A stretch of 64,000 nt of DNA, from NCBI RefSeq assembly GCF_900156695.1, contig NZ_FTOM01000007.1, forward strand, positions 116,314-180,313, read 5' to 3'. The stretch comes from Phaeovulum vinaykumarii. GTDB lineage: Bacteria > Pseudomonadota > Alphaproteobacteria > Rhodobacterales > Rhodobacteraceae. This document shows, piece by piece, positions 45,764 to 53,298 of the stretch (the first letter of the stretch is position 1; each line of letters begins with the position of its first letter). Under the pieces are notes generated by a model that was given only the letters and a program-made list of their open reading frames with translations, was not told the DNA's origin and ran no database searches. The translations under genes were made by a program, and so were the position numbers.

Positions 45764-46833
45764 CGTCCAGCCTCCGGTGCCAGGATATCGCGCAGCGGGC
45801 GGCGGTCGCGCTTGCGCTGGATCTCGTAATTGCCAAGCGGCGTCCAGCCCGCCAGCACGGTTTCCGACCCGTCCCGGCGAAAGACCGCGCGCATCTGCTG
45901 TTCAACCGCGGCCCGGTCACGCTTGGGCATGGGCGCGAAATCGACGACGATCTGCCCGCCCAGCCCGCGCAGGCGCAATTCCCGCGGCAGCTCCCGCACC
46001 GCGGCGATATTGGCCTTGAGCCCCGCCGCAGGGCTGGTGTCGCCGCCAGTGTTGACATCCACCGCCACCAGCGCGCGGGTGGGTTCGATCATCATGTGCC
46101 CGCCGCCCTCGAGGGGCACGCGCGGCGACAGGAGCGCGTCGACCGCCTCGGGAACGCCGTGGGCCTCCATCGTGCCCTCCTCGACCGCATCGGGGGCCGG
46201 CTCGGCCCAGTCGCGCCAGGCGGCCTCGTGCGGGGTCGGCGCTGCCACCAGCAATTCGGGCCCGCCTTCGAGATCGGCCATCACCGCCTCGGCCAGCGCG
46301 CGCATGGCGGCGATATCCTCGGCGATCTCGGCCCCCATCTCGGGGTCAAGCACGCCGTCTTCATCGGCGGCGATCAGGCAGGCCGAGCGCAGGATCAGCC
46401 CCATCTCCGAGCCCGCCATCCCCTCTGCGGCCAGGGCCTCGAGGCCCGCGCGCAGGCCCGGACTGCGGATCGCGCGCGACAGGTTCAGACCGGCGGCATC
46501 GGGGGTGACGATGGCATAGCGGCTCTTGAAGACCAGCCGGGTCGAGACCGGCGGCGCCTTGGCCCCTTCGGCATTGGCGGCAACCTGCACCAGCAGCGGC
46601 CGGCCGGGGCTGATGCCGCGCGCTTCGCGCAGGAAACCGCGCGCGCCCCCCGGCAGGCGCACGAACAGCCCGCCCTGCCCCTTCATGGGGCGTTCGGGCA
46701 GCGCGCGGCAGATGGCGCCGGGGGCCAGGTCGCTTTGCTCGTCGATCAGCAGATCCTCGAGCCGGCCATCGACCAGCAGGGCGGCGGCCTCGCGCCCGTG
46801 AAGTTCGCCCAGAACCACGACACGGCCCTTCAT
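45760..46833 (-). CDS. Ribonuclease E/G family protein (short, RNase G-like)
   Basis: 357 residues, shorter than the 480-500 usual for RNase G. The metal-binding aspartates are in [10 protein letters not shown] and Q-I-V-V-D-F-A-P-M. The S1 region is poorly conserved, and the CPxCxG zinc link between subunits of RNase E is absent, although the coupled YacG carries a CPxC motif. I started at M-K-G-R-V-V-V, where the start overlaps the maf stop (ATGA). It probably processes rRNA or mRNA. Confidence 0.9.
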   Translation of the reverse strand: MKGRVVVLGELHGREAAALLVDGRLEDLLIDEQSDLAPGAICRALPERPMKGQGGLFVRLPGGARGFLREARGISPGRPLLVQVAANAEGAKAPPVSTRLVFKSRYAIVTPDAAGLNLSRAIRSPGLRAGLEALAAEGMAGSEMGLILRSACLIAADEDGVLDPEMGAEIAEDIAAMRALAEAVMADLEGGPELLVAAPTPHEAAWRDWAEPAPDAVEEGTMEAHGVPEAVDALLSPRVPLEGGGHMMIEPTRALVAVDVNTGGDTSPAAGLKANIAAVRELPRELRLRGLGGQIVVDFAPMPKRDRAAVEQQMRAVFRRDGSETVLAGWTPLGNYEIQRKRDRRPLRDILAPEAGR

Positions 46834-47432
46834 GCCTGCCCCTCCCATTCATAGCCCGCCGTGCGCAGAAGGGCGGCGGTCTCGGCCAGCGGCAAGCCGA
46901 CGATCGCCGGGAACGACCCCGAGATCCACGGCACGAAGGCCCCGCCCCGGCCCTGGATCGCATAGCCGCCCGCCTTGCCCTGCCATTCCCCCGAGGCAAG
47001 ATAGGCGTTCACCTCGGCATTCGAGAGCGGCTTGAAGCGGACGATGCTGTCCACCACGCGCAGCCAGATCCGCGCCGAATTGCGCACCGCCACGGCCGTA
47101 TGCACGCGGTGGCGCCGCCCCGAAAGCGCCCAGAGGAATTCGGCGGCCTCGGCGACATCGGCGGGCTTGCCCAGGATGCGCCGGCCCAGCGCCACGGTGG
47201 TATCGGCACAGAGCACGACCTCGCGCGGGGCGGGGGCCGGCATGGCCTCGGCCTTCTGGCGGGCGATGCGCGCCACGTAATCGCGCGGGCGCTCGGCCCG
47301 GCGGGGGGTCTCGTCGATCTCGGGGGGCGTGATCGCATCGGGCGTGATGCCCAGCTGCGCCAGCAATTCACGCCGGCGCGGGCTGGCCGAAGCCAGCACC
47401 AGCCGCGGGCGATCACCGGAACTGTCGTCCAT
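46830..47432 (-). CDS. Maf-family nucleotide pyrophosphatase
   Basis: 200 residues. The phosphate loop [11 protein letters not shown], then A-D-T-T-V and Q-G-R-G-G, are those of Maf. The family hydrolyses dTTP, UTP and modified nucleotides. A GGAGG lies 8 bases before the ATG at 47432. A GTG at 47483 overlaps the infA stop, but I prefer 47432 because of that site and the normal length. Confidence 0.9.
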   Translation of the reverse strand: MDDSSGDRPRLVLASASPRRRELLAQLGITPDAITPPEIDETPRRAERPRDYVARIARQKAEAMPAPAPREVVLCADTTVALGRRILGKPADVAEAAEFLWALSGRRHRVHTAVAVRNSARIWLRVVDSIVRFKPLSNAEVNAYLASGEWQGKAGGYAIQGRGGAFVPWISGSFPAIVGLPLAETAALLRTAGYEWEGQA

Positions 47433-47479
47433 GCGCGGGCCTCCTTCGGCCGGGGGGGCCGAAACGCTCGGCGCGGGCG

Positions 47480-47698
47480 TCACTTGAAGCGGTAGTTGAT
47501 CCGCCCCTTGGTCAGGTCATAGGTGTTCATCTCGACCTGAACGCGGTCGCCGGCCAGAACGCGGATGCGGTTCTTGCGCATCTTTCCCGCCATATGCGCG
47601 ATGATCTCATGGCCGTTTTCCAGCTCGACCCGAAACGTCGCATTCGGCAGGAGTTCCTTCACGACGCCGGGAAATTCGAGCATTTCTTCCTTGGCCAT
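47480..47698 (-). CDS. infA: Translation initiation factor IF-1
   Basis: 72 residues, the standard IF-1 length, an OB-fold with M-A-K-E-E, V-E-L-E-N-G-H and G-D-R-V-Q-V-E-M conserved. It binds the ribosomal A site during initiation. An upstream in-frame start at 47782 adds unrelated residues and is rejected. GGAG lies upstream of this ATG. Confidence 0.97.
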   Translation of the reverse strand: MAKEEMLEFPGVVKELLPNATFRVELENGHEIIAHMAGKMRKNRIRVLAGDRVQVEMNTYDLTKGRINYRFK

Positions 47699-47741
47699 GG
47701 TCACTCCACAGGTTGTTACCCGACCTTGCGCGGGCGCGGTG

Positions 47742-47770
47742 TTAATGCGCCCGGTTGCGGCAATTTTCAA
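47742..47770 (-). promoter_or_regulatory. Possible infA promoter
   Basis: On the minus strand TTGAAA (47770-47765) and CATTAA (47747-47742) are spaced 17 bp in the 118-bp gap before infA. A second, better -35 TTGACA (47782-47777) lacks a good -10. Confidence 0.35.
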
Positions 47771-47816
47771 GAGCAATGTCAAGGGGCGTCACGCAATGCC
47801 GCAACCCGCGACGGGC

Positions 47817-48407
47817 TCAGAGCGCGCGCGCCCAGAATTGCAGCGGCTTGGCGGTCTGTGCCTGCTGGCCCAGATCCTTCCAGTGAAAATGCGCAATCAC
47901 ACCGGGCAGGGGCGCATAGCCGCGCGCGCGCCAGAACGGGTCGAGCGGGCGATACTCGGCGGGCCGGGCGGGATGATCGGCAGGGCGCATCACGGCGCAG
48001 AAGGCGGCGTGGCGCCGGCCCAGCGCGCGGGCATGCGATTCGCGCGCATCGAAGAAGGCGTGACCCAGACCGCGGCCGCGATACTCCGGCAGCAGGACCG
48101 ATTCGGCGCAATAGAAGATGTCGGACAGCGCCAGCCCCGTGCCGTCGAAGGCGGCGGCGAAATCATCGGCGTGGTCCTCCATCGGCGTGCCGGTGGCCGC
48201 CCCCACCAGCCGCGCGCCGTCGAAGGCGCCCGCGACCACCGCGCGCGGATTGCCCGCATAGGGCGCCAGATAGCGCCGCTCATAGTCCAGATCGCCGTCA
48301 TAGAGATAGGGAAAGTCCCGGAAGACGGCGATGCGCAGTGCGGCCAGATCGTTCAGGGCGGCGTCGATTTCGGGCCCGGTCAGGACGCGAACCGAAACCG
48401 CACTCAT
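47817..48407 (-). CDS. GNAT-family N-acetyltransferase
   Basis: 196 residues. Acetyl-CoA-binding R-G-R-G-L-G-H is at about residue 115 in E-Y-R-G-R-G-L-G. Its acceptor is unknown. The start overlaps the stop of the NTF2-like gene (ATGA), so it is last in the hisD-led run before infA. Confidence 0.87.
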   Translation of the reverse strand: MSAVSVRVLTGPEIDAALNDLAALRIAVFRDFPYLYDGDLDYERRYLAPYAGNPRAVVAGAFDGARLVGAATGTPMEDHADDFAAAFDGTGLALSDIFYCAESVLLPEYRGRGLGHAFFDARESHARALGRRHAAFCAVMRPADHPARPAEYRPLDPFWRARGYAPLPGVIAHFHWKDLGQQAQTAKPLQFWARAL

Positions 48408-48838
48408 GCGCGGGCCTTGCCCGAGACCTTGCCCGAGACCTGCGCGATCCAATGCGCCAGGTTGTAATAGGTCGTCACCCGCGCGATGCGCCCGTCGCGC
48501 AGGGTGAAGAACGACCCCGCCGGCAGCACGTATTTCTGGCCCTGCGCCTCGGGCAGGCCCTGATCGGTGCGCAGATAGGTGCCGTTGACGACATATTCGG
48601 CCGCCACGCGCGTGCCCGCGTCATTGGCCATCACCACCATGTCGGTCAGCCGCTCGTCGTAGCAGGCCGACATATGGGCGCTGAATTCGGCAAAGGCGCC
48701 GCGGCCGCGGCGGATCTCGCCTTCGTTGACGTGATGTTCGACATCCTCGGTCAGAAGCGCGCTCATCGCGTCGGTGTCATGGGCGTTGAAGGCCTCGAAA
48801 TAGCGTTCGATCAGGCTCAGGGCTTCGGGACGGTTCAT
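48404..48838 (-). CDS. SnoaL/NTF2-like protein
   Basis: 144 residues. The alpha-plus-beta NTF2 fold is suggested by E-R-Y-F-E-A-F-N-A-H-D-T-D-A-M and the following short strands. These proteins are often ketosteroid isomerase-like or have no known catalysis. Both ends overlap neighbours by 4 bp (phosphatase and GNAT genes). Confidence 0.83.
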   Translation of the reverse strand: MNRPEALSLIERYFEAFNAHDTDAMSALLTEDVEHHVNEGEIRRGRGAFAEFSAHMSACYDERLTDMVVMANDAGTRVAAEYVVNGTYLRTDQGLPEAQGQKYVLPAGSFFTLRDGRIARVTTYYNLAHWIAQVSGKVSGKARA

Positions 48839-49311
48839 GGGTTCTCTCTTGGTTCAAGCGAAACATGCGGCGGGCCGAACCGCGCGGTCATGCGGCCCAT
48901 GATCTGGTCGCGGGTCTGGCGATAGGCGGCCAGCCGGGCCTCGCGGCCCTCGGCCAGGCCGGTGGGGTCCATGATCGGCCAATATTCGACCTCGAGATGG
49001 AAATAGCGGGTCAGTTCCAGCGCCCGGCGCTGGCTGGCGGGCGACAGCGCGATCACCAGGTCATAGCCCGACAGATCGTCGCCCCAGTCGAGCATGTCGT
49101 CGAAGGAGCGTGCCTCGTGCTGTTCCAGCTCGACCCCGATCTCGGCGCAGACGGCCACGGCAAAGCCGTCCACCTCGCCATCCGAGCGCACGCCGACGGA
49201 TTGGACATAGACCGCGCCCGGATAGAGCTTCTTCATCATCCCCTCGGCCATCGGCGAACGCACGGTGTTGTGGTCGCAGCAGAACAGAACCGAATGGGGA
49301 AGCGCACCCAT
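48835..49311 (-). CDS. Low-molecular-weight protein-tyrosine-phosphatase-like protein
   Basis: 158 residues. The phosphate loop C-D-H-N-T-V-R-S fits C-x5-R-S. A C-terminal D-P (in I-M-D-P-T-G) could give the general acid. The ATG at 49311 shares one base with the UPF0262 stop; a GTG at 49314 is an alternative. It could be a phosphatase or an arsenate reductase relative; the first is favoured by the loop. Confidence 0.9.
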   Translation of the reverse strand: MGALPHSVLFCCDHNTVRSPMAEGMMKKLYPGAVYVQSVGVRSDGEVDGFAVAVCAEIGVELEQHEARSFDDMLDWGDDLSGYDLVIALSPASQRRALELTRYFHLEVEYWPIMDPTGLAEGREARLAAYRQTRDQIMGRMTARFGPPHVSLEPRENP

Positions 49312-49799
49312 CACGACCCCTGCATGAGCACGCAGATCAGGGTGAAGAGGCGCCGCGCGGTGTCGATATCCAGCTCGGCCTTGCCCTCGAGACGTTCCAG
49401 AAGGACGCGCGCGCCCTCGTTGTGGATGCCGCGCCGGGCCATGTCGATGGCCTCGATCTGGGCGGGGGGCAGCTTCTTGACCGCCTCGAAATAGCTTTCG
49501 CAGATCTGGAAGTAATCCTTGACCACCTGGCGGAACGGGCCCAGCGACAGGTGGAATTCGGCGACTTTCTCGCCGCTTTCCAGCGTGGTGTCGAAGACCA
49601 GCCGCCCCTCGCGGATGGCCAGCGCCAGACAGAAGGGCCCTTCGGGGGCGGGACGGTCGGCGCGGGCGGGAATGGCGAAGCTGTTGTCCTCGAGCAGGTC
49701 AAAGACCGCCACACGGCGCTCCTGCTCCAGCTCCGGCGTGGGCGCCCCCTGCCCCGCGTCGTCGATCTCGATACGGCAGATGCGGTTGGGCGCGGTCAT
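49311..49799 (-). CDS. UPF0262 family protein
   Basis: 162 residues, a family of unknown function conserved in alphaproteobacteria, often next to hisD. It is rich in acidic residues (R-I-E-I-D-D and D-L-L-E-D-N-S-F) and no enzymatic motif is seen. The start lies in the hisD stop (ATGA), so it is cotranslated. Confidence 0.88.
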   Translation of the reverse strand: MTAPNRICRIEIDDAGQGAPTPELEQERRVAVFDLLEDNSFAIPARADRPAPEGPFCLALAIREGRLVFDTTLESGEKVAEFHLSLGPFRQVVKDYFQICESYFEAVKKLPPAQIEAIDMARRGIHNEGARVLLERLEGKAELDIDTARRLFTLICVLMQGS

Positions 49800-51109
49800 G
49801 CGTCGCTCTCGAGGTTGATGGCGTCGAGGCGGGCGCGCACGCTCAGCCCATGCGCCTGCAGGCTTTCGGAAATGGCCAGGCGTTCGGCGGCGGGGCCGAT
49901 GGCGGCCAGCGCGCGCGGGGTCATCTCGGCCAGCGTCGTGCGCTTGAGGAAGTCCATCACCGACAGCCCCGAGGAGAACCGCGCCGAGCGCGCCGTGGGC
50001 AGGACGTGGTTGGGCCCGCCGACGTAATCGCCGATGGCCTCGGGGGTGAAGGCGCCCAGGAAGATGGCGCCGGCATGGGTGATTTCCTCGGCCAGCGCCG
50101 AAGGCTCGGCCACGCACAGCTCCAGGTGTTCGGGCGCCACGCGGTTGGACAGGCGCGCGGCCTCGGACAGATCGCGCGTCACGATCACCGCGCCGTTGTC
50201 GCGCCAGCTGGCGCCCGCGATCTCGGCGCGCTCCAGCGTCTCGAGGCGCGCCTCGACCGCCGCCGTCACGGCGCGGGCATGGGCGGCATCGGGCGTGATC
50301 AGGATGGATTGCGCGGATTGGTCGTGTTCGGCCTGGCTGAGCAGGTCGAGCGCCAGCCAATCGGGATCGGCGCTGCCGTCCGAGATGACCAGGATTTCCG
50401 ACGGCCCCGCGATCATGTCGATGCCGACGCGGCCGAAGACGCGGCGCTTGGCGGCGGCGACATAGGCATTGCCGGGGCCGGTGATCTTGTCCACCGGGGC
50501 GATGGTCGCCGTGCCGTAGGCCAGCGCCGCGATCGCCTGGGCGCCGCCGATGCGGTAGACCGTGTCCACCCCGGCGATGCGCGCCGCCGCCAGCACCAGC
50601 GGGTTCACCGCGCCGTCCGGGGTCGGGCATACGATGACCAGCCGTTCGACGCCGGCGACGCTGGCGGGGATGGCGTTCATCAGCACCGAGGACGGATAGG
50701 AGGCCAGCCCCCCCGGCACATAGAGCCCGGCCGCCGAGACCGGGGTGAAGCGCCAGCCGAGACGCGCGCCCGCGGCATCGGTCCAATGCGCGTCCTCGGG
50801 CATCTGGCGGGCGTGATAGGCGCGGATGCGTTCGGCGGCCAGTTCGAGCGCCTGCATGTCCGCGGCCGAGACCTGGGCGATCTGGGCGTCGATTTCGGCG
50901 GCGGTGAAGGCCAGCGTCTCGGGGGTCAGCTCAAGGCGGTCGAATTTCGCCGTCAGCTCGATCACCGCGGCATCGCCGCGCGCACGCACATCGGCGATGA
51001 TGGCGGCGACGGCGGCATCGACATCGGGCGCATCCTCGCGCTTGAGCCCCAGAAGCGCGTCGAATTGCGCGTCGAAACCGGGATCGGACGTGTCGAGAAA
51101 ATGCGCCAT
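49796..51109 (-). CDS. hisD: Histidinol dehydrogenase
   Basis: 437 residues, the last enzyme of histidine biosynthesis, oxidising histidinol to histidine with two NAD+. Zinc and catalytic residues appear in S-Q-A-E-H-D-Q-S and G-P-N-H-V-L-P-T, with G-P-G-N-A-Y-V in the cofactor region. Full length for the family. First in a coupled group with UPF0262, phosphatase, NTF2 and GNAT genes. Confidence 0.97.
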   Translation of the reverse strand: MAHFLDTSDPGFDAQFDALLGLKREDAPDVDAAVAAIIADVRARGDAAVIELTAKFDRLELTPETLAFTAAEIDAQIAQVSAADMQALELAAERIRAYHARQMPEDAHWTDAAGARLGWRFTPVSAAGLYVPGGLASYPSSVLMNAIPASVAGVERLVIVCPTPDGAVNPLVLAAARIAGVDTVYRIGGAQAIAALAYGTATIAPVDKITGPGNAYVAAAKRRVFGRVGIDMIAGPSEILVISDGSADPDWLALDLLSQAEHDQSAQSILITPDAAHARAVTAAVEARLETLERAEIAGASWRDNGAVIVTRDLSEAARLSNRVAPEHLELCVAEPSALAEEITHAGAIFLGAFTPEAIGDYVGGPNHVLPTARSARFSSGLSVMDFLKRTTLAEMTPRALAAIGPAAERLAISESLQAHGLSVRARLDAINLESDA

Positions 51110-51310
51110 CGGGCCCTCCTGTTCGTCCCTTCCGGATTAGAGAAAGCCGCCGCGCGCCGCAAGCGTCGAAGCCGTGTCGAAGCCTGCGGGAGGGAGCCGC
51201 CCTGCCGGGCATCGAGCCCGGCCGGGCGGCGCTGCCGCGCGCGGGCGGGCCCCGAAGGCGCGCACCGGCAAGCCCCGGCCCGAAGCGGGGGCCGCGGGCG
51301 CAAGCCGGGG

Positions 51311-51376
51311 GCGCAAGAAAGGCCCAGGCAAGCGCCCGGGTCCCGGGGGCGCAAGAAAAAGGCCCAGGCAAGCGCC
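51311..51376. repeat. Tandem copy of a terminator-like unit
   Basis: Two near-identical units, 51311-51336 and 51349-51376, each GCGCAAGAAA then GGCCCAGGCAAGCGCC; the second has two extra A residues. Only the second makes a perfect hairpin. Confidence 0.65.
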
Positions 51377-51382
51377 TGGGCC
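51353..51382 (-). terminator. Intrinsic terminator after rlmB
   Basis: 9-bp perfect stem GGCCCAGGC/GCCTGGGCC (51361-51369, 51374-51382), AAGC tetraloop. On the minus strand TTTTTCTTGC follows. It lies 108 bp past the rlmB stop. Confidence 0.7.
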
Positions 51383-51489
51383 GAGGTGTTCGGAACGAGG
51401 GACAAAAGCGGAGCGCGACAGTTCCGACGTGTCGCGTTGTGCTTCATTAGATAAGCCGGTTGCGGCGCCTTTGAAGCCCCCTTGAGACG

Positions 51490-52293
51490 TTATCGCAGGC
51501 TTGTGATTGCGGCTTGAGCGGGCGTGCGCCGAGAGGCGGCGTAAAGCGCCACCGCCGCCGCGTTCGACACGTTGAGCGAGCCGAACGCCCCGGCGAAGGG
51601 AATGCGCGCCAGAAGATCGCAGGTCTCGCGCGTCTTTTCGCGCAGGCCCGGCCCCTCGGCGCCCAGCACCAGCGCCAGCGGACGGCCCGAGGCCTGCCCC
51701 AGCGCGGTCTCGAGATCGGCCTCGGCCTCGCCGGCCAGCCCGACCAGCAAAAAGCCCATCTCGCGCAGCTCCTCCATCGCCTCGGAGAGGTTGCGCACCC
51801 GCAGATAGGGCTGGCGTTCCAGCGCGCCCGAGGCGGTCTTGGCCAGCGCCCCGGTCTCGGGGGCGGAATGGCGCGCGGGCGCGATCACGGCACGGGCGCC
51901 GAAGACCTCGGCCGAGCGCAGGATGGCGCCGACGTTGTGCGGGTCCGACACCCGGTCGAGCAGGACGACGGTCGTCTCCGGCCCGCCCGCGCAGAGATCG
52001 GCCAGCCGGCCCCATTCGAGCGGGCGCACCTCGAGCGCGGCGCCCTGGTGCACGCTGTCGGCGGGCAGGCCCACGTGGCGGTCGAACTTGCGCGGGTCGA
52101 CGATCTCGGGCTCCATGCCGGCCAGATCGTCCAGCCGTTGCGCAGCATTGGGCGTCAGCACCAGCCGCAGCCGTTCGCGCCGCGGATTGGCCAGCGCATC
52201 GCGCACCGCATGCAGCCCGAAGAGCCAGACAGTCTCGGCCGCCGCCGCCCGGCGCGCGCGTTCCTTCTCGATCACCCAGGCCGGTTTCTTCAT
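51490..52293 (-). CDS. rlmB: 23S rRNA 2'-O-ribose methyltransferase RlmB (SpoU/TrmH family)
   Basis: 267 residues. The N-terminal L30e-like substrate domain begins at V-W-L-F-G-L-H-A-V. The SPOUT knot motifs are N-V-G-A-I-L-R-S-A, L-V-L-G-A-E-G-P-G-L and S-L-N-V-S-N-A-A-A-V. RlmB methylates G2251 in E. coli; other SpoU members act on tRNA. The long upstream in-frame extension was rejected because it runs through the tRNA-Tyr gene. It is read away from that tRNA. Confidence 0.92.
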   Translation of the reverse strand: MKKPAWVIEKERARRAAAAETVWLFGLHAVRDALANPRRERLRLVLTPNAAQRLDDLAGMEPEIVDPRKFDRHVGLPADSVHQGAALEVRPLEWGRLADLCAGGPETTVVLLDRVSDPHNVGAILRSAEVFGARAVIAPARHSAPETGALAKTASGALERQPYLRVRNLSEAMEELREMGFLLVGLAGEAEADLETALGQASGRPLALVLGAEGPGLREKTRETCDLLARIPFAGAFGSLNVSNAAAVALYAASRRTPAQAAITSLR

Positions 52294-52428
52294 CCTGCAT
52301 CCCCCTTGCGACTGCCCCTTCCTGACCGAGCCCGCGCGTGCTGGCAAGGGGAAGCCCGCGGCGATGGCCCCTGCCTGCGACACGCAGAGCGTCCGGCACG
52401 CGGGACGAAAAAACCGGAACTTTCTGCC

Positions 52429-52456
52429 TTGACGCCCCCCGCCCGCTTCGCTAAAT
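52429..52456 (+). promoter_or_regulatory. Putative tRNA-Tyr promoter
   Basis: TTGACG (52429-52434), 16-bp spacer, CTAAAT (52451-52456), ending 12 bp before the tRNA. The arrangement resembles alphaproteobacterial tRNA promoters. Confidence 0.5.
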
Positions 52457-52468
52457 CGCCCCAGCGTC

Positions 52469-52552
52469 GGGCGACGTGCTGCAAGGTGCGGCAGCGGACT
52501 GTAACTCCGCCGGGGAGACCCATGCCTGGTTCGATTCCAGGGTCGCCCACCA
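52469..52552 (+). tRNA. tRNA-Tyr (GTA)
   Basis: 84 nt. The acceptor stem GGGCGAC/GTCGCCC is perfect. The anticodon stem GCGGA/TCCGC encloses CTGTAAC, anticodon GTA. The T arm is CCTGG-TTCGATT-CCAGG. A 14-nt variable arm makes it a class II tRNA, as expected for bacterial tRNA-Tyr. The 3' ACCA is encoded (52549-52552). Confidence 0.97.
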
Positions 52553-52587
52553 TTTCCCTTTGAAAACATTGGGTTTTCTGGGAAATG
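52551..52587 (+). repeat. Hairpin abutting the tRNA-Tyr 3' end
   Basis: CATTTCCC (52551-52558) pairs with GGGAAATG (52580-52587), and inside it GAAAAC (52562-52567) pairs with GTTTTC (52573-52578). The first arm includes the last two tRNA bases. No T-run follows. It may end the tRNA transcript or be part of an insertion junction. Confidence 0.6.
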
Positions 52588-52795
52588 TTGGCTCCTGCCT
52601 AAGCGTTGCCTAACGAGGCAGTTCCCTTCATCATCACGCCGAACGCTCACGAAGACGTGAATGTGATGCAACGACCGCGCCACGCTGTGCCGGTCATTCC
52701 GATGTTATTTCCTAAAGTTTTGCCCTAGCGCGACGACTTCGCCCACCTTATCTTAGCACAAGATACGGTTCCTAAATACGATGCGAGCACTACAC

Positions 52796-52993
52796 ATGGC
52801 GCAGAAATTCAAACCCGGCGACATTGTTCAACTGAAATCCGGCGGTCCTTCGATGACGGTTTCCGAAGTTGCTACCAACTACAAGGGTAACTTTACAGGC
52901 TATCAGTGTGAATGGTTCAAGGGCGCTTCAAAGGAAAGCGCTCATTTCACGGAAGAAACGCTTCAAGCTTACGTCGCGCCGAAGAAAGCATGA
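52796..52993 (+). CDS. YodC-family (DUF2158) small protein
   Basis: 65 residues. F-K-P-G-D-I-V-Q-L-K-S-G-G-P-x-M-T-V and the C-x-W-F motif define this small SH3-like group of unknown function. The base composition is about 50% GC, well below the neighbours. No Shine-Dalgarno is clear; ATG at 52781 is an alternative start. The stop overlaps the next start (ATGA), so the two form a unit. Confidence 0.85.
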   Translation: MAQKFKPGDIVQLKSGGPSMTVSEVATNYKGNFTGYQCEWFKGASKESAHFTEETLQAYVAPKKA

Positions 52994-53247
52994 CTGAAGA
53001 CGAAGCCGCCCGGTGGATGCTGGCAGAGTATGAACGCGACGGCTTTCTTTATCAGGAAGCCGCCGCAAGTCATCTATTTCACCTTCAAGACGAAGCCTTG
53101 GCCTATTTCGATAAGTCTTCGAACTTGTGCGTAGGCAAAGGCGTTCTCAAGATTTTCAATACTTTGACGCCCGAAGCGGTTTACGAACGCGCCGGGAAGT
53201 TTTGGCGTGTAAGATTGGAAACCGACCAACCGGGACGCCAACAGTAA
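52990..53247 (+). CDS. Hypothetical protein, DUF6953-like
   Basis: 85 residues, cytoplasmic. It has A-x-W-M near the N-terminus, G-F-L-Y-Q-E, then F-x-K-L-T-x-E-A-V-Y-E-R and a terminal W-R-V-R. I think this pattern resembles DUF6953, a small family seen in mobile-element cargo, but that is memory-based. It shares low GC with the overlapping DUF2158 gene. Function unknown. Confidence 0.65.
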   Translation: MTEDEAARWMLAEYERDGFLYQEAAASHLFHLQDEALAYFDKSSNLCVGKGVLKIFNTLTPEAVYERAGKFWRVRLETDQPGRQQ

Positions 53248-53272
53248 AAAAATGCCGCCCCTGAAGGGGCGG
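53245..53272 (-). terminator. Intrinsic terminator after the GbcB-like gene
   Basis: Stem CCGCCCC/GGGGCGG (53255-53261, 53266-53272), loop TGAA on the plus strand. On the minus strand CATTTTTTT follows. It lies 26 bp past the reductase stop and overlaps the end of the opposing DUF6953-like gene. Confidence 0.8.
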
Positions 53273-53298
53273 TCATGGGTGTGTTTCGCGGGCGGCGG

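Larger units (their letters stand above)
51110..51489. other. 380-bp gap between rlmB and hisD
   Basis: Contains a duplicated terminator-like element (51311-51382). The rest is GC-rich; frames over it are shadows without motifs. The hisD promoter must lie here but no good hexamer pair was found. Confidence 0.5.

Noticed and set aside
52290..52553. Coding frame covering tRNA-Tyr and the rlmB leader
   Set aside because: It runs across a perfect tRNA gene and has no recognisable protein features.
52553..52640. Integron attC-like sequence after tRNA-Tyr (TGCCTAAGCGTTGCCTAACG)
   Set aside because: It contains GCCTAAC and GCGTT pieces, but I cannot arrange two paired R and L sites with proper spacing, and no integrase gene is present.
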